DNA of 7,986 nt from Chloroflexota bacterium (GTDB lineage: Bacteria > Chloroflexota > Limnocylindria > Limnocylindrales > CSP1-4). Made by a program: the position numbers and the translations under genes. The DNA lies in the NCBI GenBank assembly GCA_013696275.1, contig JACCYW010000432.1, forward strand, positions 1 to 7,986. The letters run 5' to 3'. Shown piece after piece: positions 6,271-7,986 of this stretch (position 1 is the stretch's first letter; every line of letters starts with the position of its first letter). The notes beneath the pieces are model-generated. The model was not told where the DNA came from, made no database searches, and worked only from the letters and a program-made list of their open reading frames with translations.

Positions 6271-7071
6271 TCAGGACGTGTAGACGCTCTCCGGGTCCAG
6301 GACCTCACGGATCAGGCGCAGCTCTTCTGCTGACGGTGGCGCCGTCTTTGTGAGGGTCGTCGAGACGCGCGGCTGCCAAACCATCTGCTCACGCACGTCT
6401 TCCACGGCGACACCCGGATGCAGGGCATCCAGGCGCATCTCGCCATCCAGGTCGAAATGATAGACACCCAGATCCGTCACGACGACGGACGGACCGCTCC
6501 CTAGCCAGCCCTCTTCGCGCCGGATCCGTGCACCATCCGCGCCGCCCAGGTTGCCCGGCGAGGTCCGGAAGTCGATCCGCTCCACGAAGGACCGCTTCGA
6601 CTGGCGGACGATGACGAAGACGGCGCGGGCATTGATGGCGATCTCACACGCTCCACCGGAACCCGGCAGGCGCGTGCCTGGGTGGACGTAGTCGCCGATG
6701 ACCGTGGTGTTGATGTTGCCGAAGCGGTCGATCTGTGCTGCGCCAAGGAACCCGACGTCGATGAGACCGCCCTGGAGGTAGTAGCCGAAGATCTCCAGCA
6801 TGCTTGTCACCGCTGTGGCGCGGGTGACGATGGTCGGATCGCCGATGCTCAGGGGGAGCCGAGCCGGTCGGGCACCGAAAACGCCCGCCTCGTACACCAG
6901 CTCCAACTCCGGAGCCACCGTCAACTTGGCCAGGTTGACCGCGATATTGGGCAGGCCCACGCCCACGAAGCAGACACGCTGTCCCGCGAGCTCGCGTGCC
7001 GCGGCCACGATCATCATCTCGTTGGGCGTGAAGTCGATGGCCTTGATCGGCTGGATCGGCACGCTGGTCAT
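6271..7071 (-). CDS. CoA-transferase subunit B, glutaconate CoA-transferase (GctB) type
   Basis: 266 residues, the same length as GctB of Acidaminococcus fermentans, and collinear with it by memory of that sequence. Visible landmarks are VGVGLPNIAVNLAK near 37-49, the catalytic-glutamate segment VYEAGVFG with Glu61 in the place of GctB Glu54, the block GAAQIDRFGNINTTVIGDY (110-128), HPGTR and GSGGA (137-141), and a C-terminal IREVLDPE. In this family subunit B supplies the glutamate that forms the glutamyl-CoA intermediate, and works with subunit A as a heterooligomer to move CoA between carboxylic acids in the cytoplasm. The exact substrate cannot be read from sequence; ketosteroid-degradation IpdB-type enzymes are more distant relatives. 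The start ATG overlaps the stop of the preceding small ORF (ATGA, 7071-7068), and no good Shine-Dalgarno is seen, so translational coupling is likely. Confidence 0.9.
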   Translation of the reverse strand: MTSVPIQPIKAIDFTPNEMMIVAAARELAGQRVCFVGVGLPNIAVNLAKLTVAPELELVYEAGVFGARPARLPLSIGDPTIVTRATAVTSMLEIFGYYLQGGLIDVGFLGAAQIDRFGNINTTVIGDYVHPGTRLPGSGGACEIAINARAVFVIVRQSKRSFVERIDFRTSPGNLGGADGARIRREEGWLGSGPSVVVTDLGVYHFDLDGEMRLDALHPGVAVEDVREQMVWQPRVSTTLTKTAPPSAEELRLIREVLDPESVYTS

Positions 7072-7316
7072 CGTTGCGAAACCACACCATCAGTGAACAC
7101 CGGAGGCTGCGCAGCGGCCCCGGGGTGGTCCAGGTCGACCATCGCGGCCAGGGCGGTGAAAGAAGTAGCCGGAAACGGCAACCACGTACGCCGCCGGGCA
7201 GCAAGAGCCCCCGCGGCATGGCCCATCAGGGCTCGTACGCGCTGTCCCTGTTCACTGATGGTGGCTTTTCGACGAGCTGATCCGACCGGCGACCGGGCCG
7301 GGCCCACACTGCTCAT
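7068..7316 (-). CDS. Unknown 82-residue small ORF between the CoA-transferase subunits
   Basis: I do not recognise this protein. It is reported because both ends form exact ATGA overlaps: its ATG (7316) overlaps the TGA of subunit A, and its TGA (7068) overlaps the ATG of subunit B, the usual arrangement of translationally coupled operon genes. It is basic (RRK at 15-17, RRR at 41-43), rich in Ala, with weakly hydrophobic stretches at 29-40 and 53-60 but no clear membrane segment. Codon third positions are G/C-rich but seem less so than in the neighbours (about two thirds by hand count). No Shine-Dalgarno precedes it. A perfect 15-bp inverted repeat lies inside it (codons 18-23 and 73-78). 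It may be a true accessory protein, a translated coupling leader, or a reading frame through an inserted element. Confidence 0.5.
   Translation of the reverse strand: MSSVGPARSPVGSARRKATISEQGQRVRALMGHAAGALAARRRTWLPFPATSFTALAAMVDLDHPGAAAQPPVFTDGVVSQR
7085..7263. repeat. Perfect 15-bp inverted repeat bracketing 149 bp
   Basis: CACCATCAGTGAACA at 7085-7099 is the exact reverse complement of 7249-7263. The match extends outward, after three mismatches, by CGAAA (7077-7081 against 7267-7271), giving 20 of 23 matching positions. An extra 11-bp pair, CATCGTTGCGA, lies further out (7069-7079 and 7361-7371). The 179-bp segment could be a MITE-like insertion, although no target-site duplication is visible, or a long-range RNA stem whose 3' arm lies just upstream of the subunit B start. 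Confidence 0.8.
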
Positions 7317-7986
7317 CGATAGTCGCCGTAGTCGACCGAACCGGATGGCGCGGGACCTGGTCGCAACGATGCCAGCCGCTCCGACCCCAGCTTGGCCACG
7401 TACGCGGCCCTGTCAGCGACCCCGTGGACCCACTCGTCCAACCAGCCGGAGAGGGCTTCAGCATCGCGGCTGATGGGATCCCAGTCGAGGTAAAAGCGGT
7501 TGTCACGGTCGTAGTGGCCCTGCGAGTAGGAAGGGTGCGCGCCGAATGGCTCGACCACCACGGCGTCCACGATGAGCCCGGGGATGACCGTCCGATTCGG
7601 GTCTGCCCGCACGACCTCTTCATCGACCAGCTCCTCGACCACGACGATGACCCGGTCGGCGGCGAAGGCTGCTTCCTTCTGGCAACCGAGCAGCCCCCAG
7701 ATCTGGGTGTCGCCGGCCGCCGAGGCGCGTTGCGCGTGGATGATGGTCACGTCCGGCCGCAGCGGCGGGACCGCGTAGACCACCTCGTCGCCATAGGGTG
7801 AGCGCACCTGGCGGATGAGTGGGTTGGCGGCCGGCATATCGGTCTCGAAATAGGAACGGAGCGGGAAGAAGGGCAGATTCATGGCCCCCGCCGTATATCG
7901 ACAGACCATCCCGAAGTGGCTGTACTCCTCCAACTCGAGGGAAGCCGGCTGTCCTTCGGTCAGGCGGCGGATGGCGTGAAGACCAC
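7313..7986 (-). CDS. CoA-transferase subunit A (GctA type), 5' end beyond window
   Basis: The last 223 codons are present and the frame is open to the right edge, so the start lies outside; TTG or ATG codons near 7933-7909 are internal. The sequence carries the C-terminal two thirds expected of a ~300-residue family I CoA-transferase alpha subunit: EEYSHFGMVCRYTAGAMN, PFFPLRSYFETDM, PYGDEVVYAVPPLRPDVTII, HAQRASAAGDTQIWG (typical H-x-Q/N...G-N/D-x motif), an AADRVIVVVEELVDEE segment and FGAHPS. It forms the heteromeric enzyme with the subunit B encoded downstream, which holds the catalytic Glu. The stop overlaps the next ORF's start by ATGA. These subunit genes are usually directly adjacent, so the 241-bp separation here is unusual. 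Confidence 0.88.
   Translation of the reverse strand, partial: GLHAIRRLTEGQPASLELEEYSHFGMVCRYTAGAMNLPFFPLRSYFETDMPAANPLIRQVRSPYGDEVVYAVPPLRPDVTIIHAQRASAAGDTQIWGLLGCQKEAAFAADRVIVVVEELVDEEVVRADPNRTVIPGLIVDAVVVEPFGAHPSYSQGHYDRDNRFYLDWDPISRDAEALSGWLDEWVHGVADRAAYVAKLGSERLASLRPGPAPSGSVDYGDYR

Noticed and set aside
7081..7267. Insertion sequence with target-site duplication
   Set aside because: No transposase and no direct repeat of flanking bases outside the inverted repeat; only a MITE-like possibility remains.
6682..7473. Plus-strand frame of 263 codons
   Set aside because: It lies opposite both CoA-transferase genes and has no recognisable motif; typical antisense frame of GC-rich coding DNA.

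Overview
The window is GC-rich DNA, and every gene I can support lies on the minus strand. Long multidomain secreted proteins with PKD, Ig-like and jelly-roll-like modules, a (TPSPSPTP)n linker, good Shine-Dalgarno sites and actinobacterial/chloroflexotal-style sugar dehydrogenase architecture suggest a free-living Chloroflexota or Actinomycetota bacterium, possibly from a metagenome. The sequence alone does not decide between them.

Layout in transcription order (right to left). (1) 7986-6271: a CoA-transferase operon. It holds the 3' part of a subunit A gene (cut by the right edge), an 82-residue unknown small ORF joined to both neighbours by 4-nt ATGA overlaps, and a complete GctB-type subunit B. 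The small ORF contains a perfect 15-bp inverted repeat. (2) 6270-5949: a 322-bp non-coding leader. (3) 5948-2016: one 1310-residue exported protein with a PQQ-type glucose/sorbosone dehydrogenase domain, a PKD domain, a His/Cys-bearing Ig-like module, an InlB-repeat-like segment and two copies of a ~210-residue module (here called WG/FDD) separated by a cadherin/He_PIG-like domain. (4) 2015-1557: a 459-bp intergenic region carrying a probable cyclic-di-GMP-I (GEMM-I) riboswitch in the leader of the next gene. (5) 1556-1: a second exported protein, cut by the left edge. It consists of a signal peptide, two more WG/FDD modules and a Thr/Pro/Ser linker encoded by a 24-bp tandem repeat.

How it fits together: blocks 3 and 5 are neighbouring secreted proteins built around the same module, four copies in all. 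The second appears to be under second-messenger control, consistent with a surface, attachment or matrix role (inference). The CoA-transferase operon looks functionally separate. The observations most worth checking are the divergent riboswitch core and the coupled small ORF with its inverted repeat between CoA-transferase subunits that are normally adjacent.
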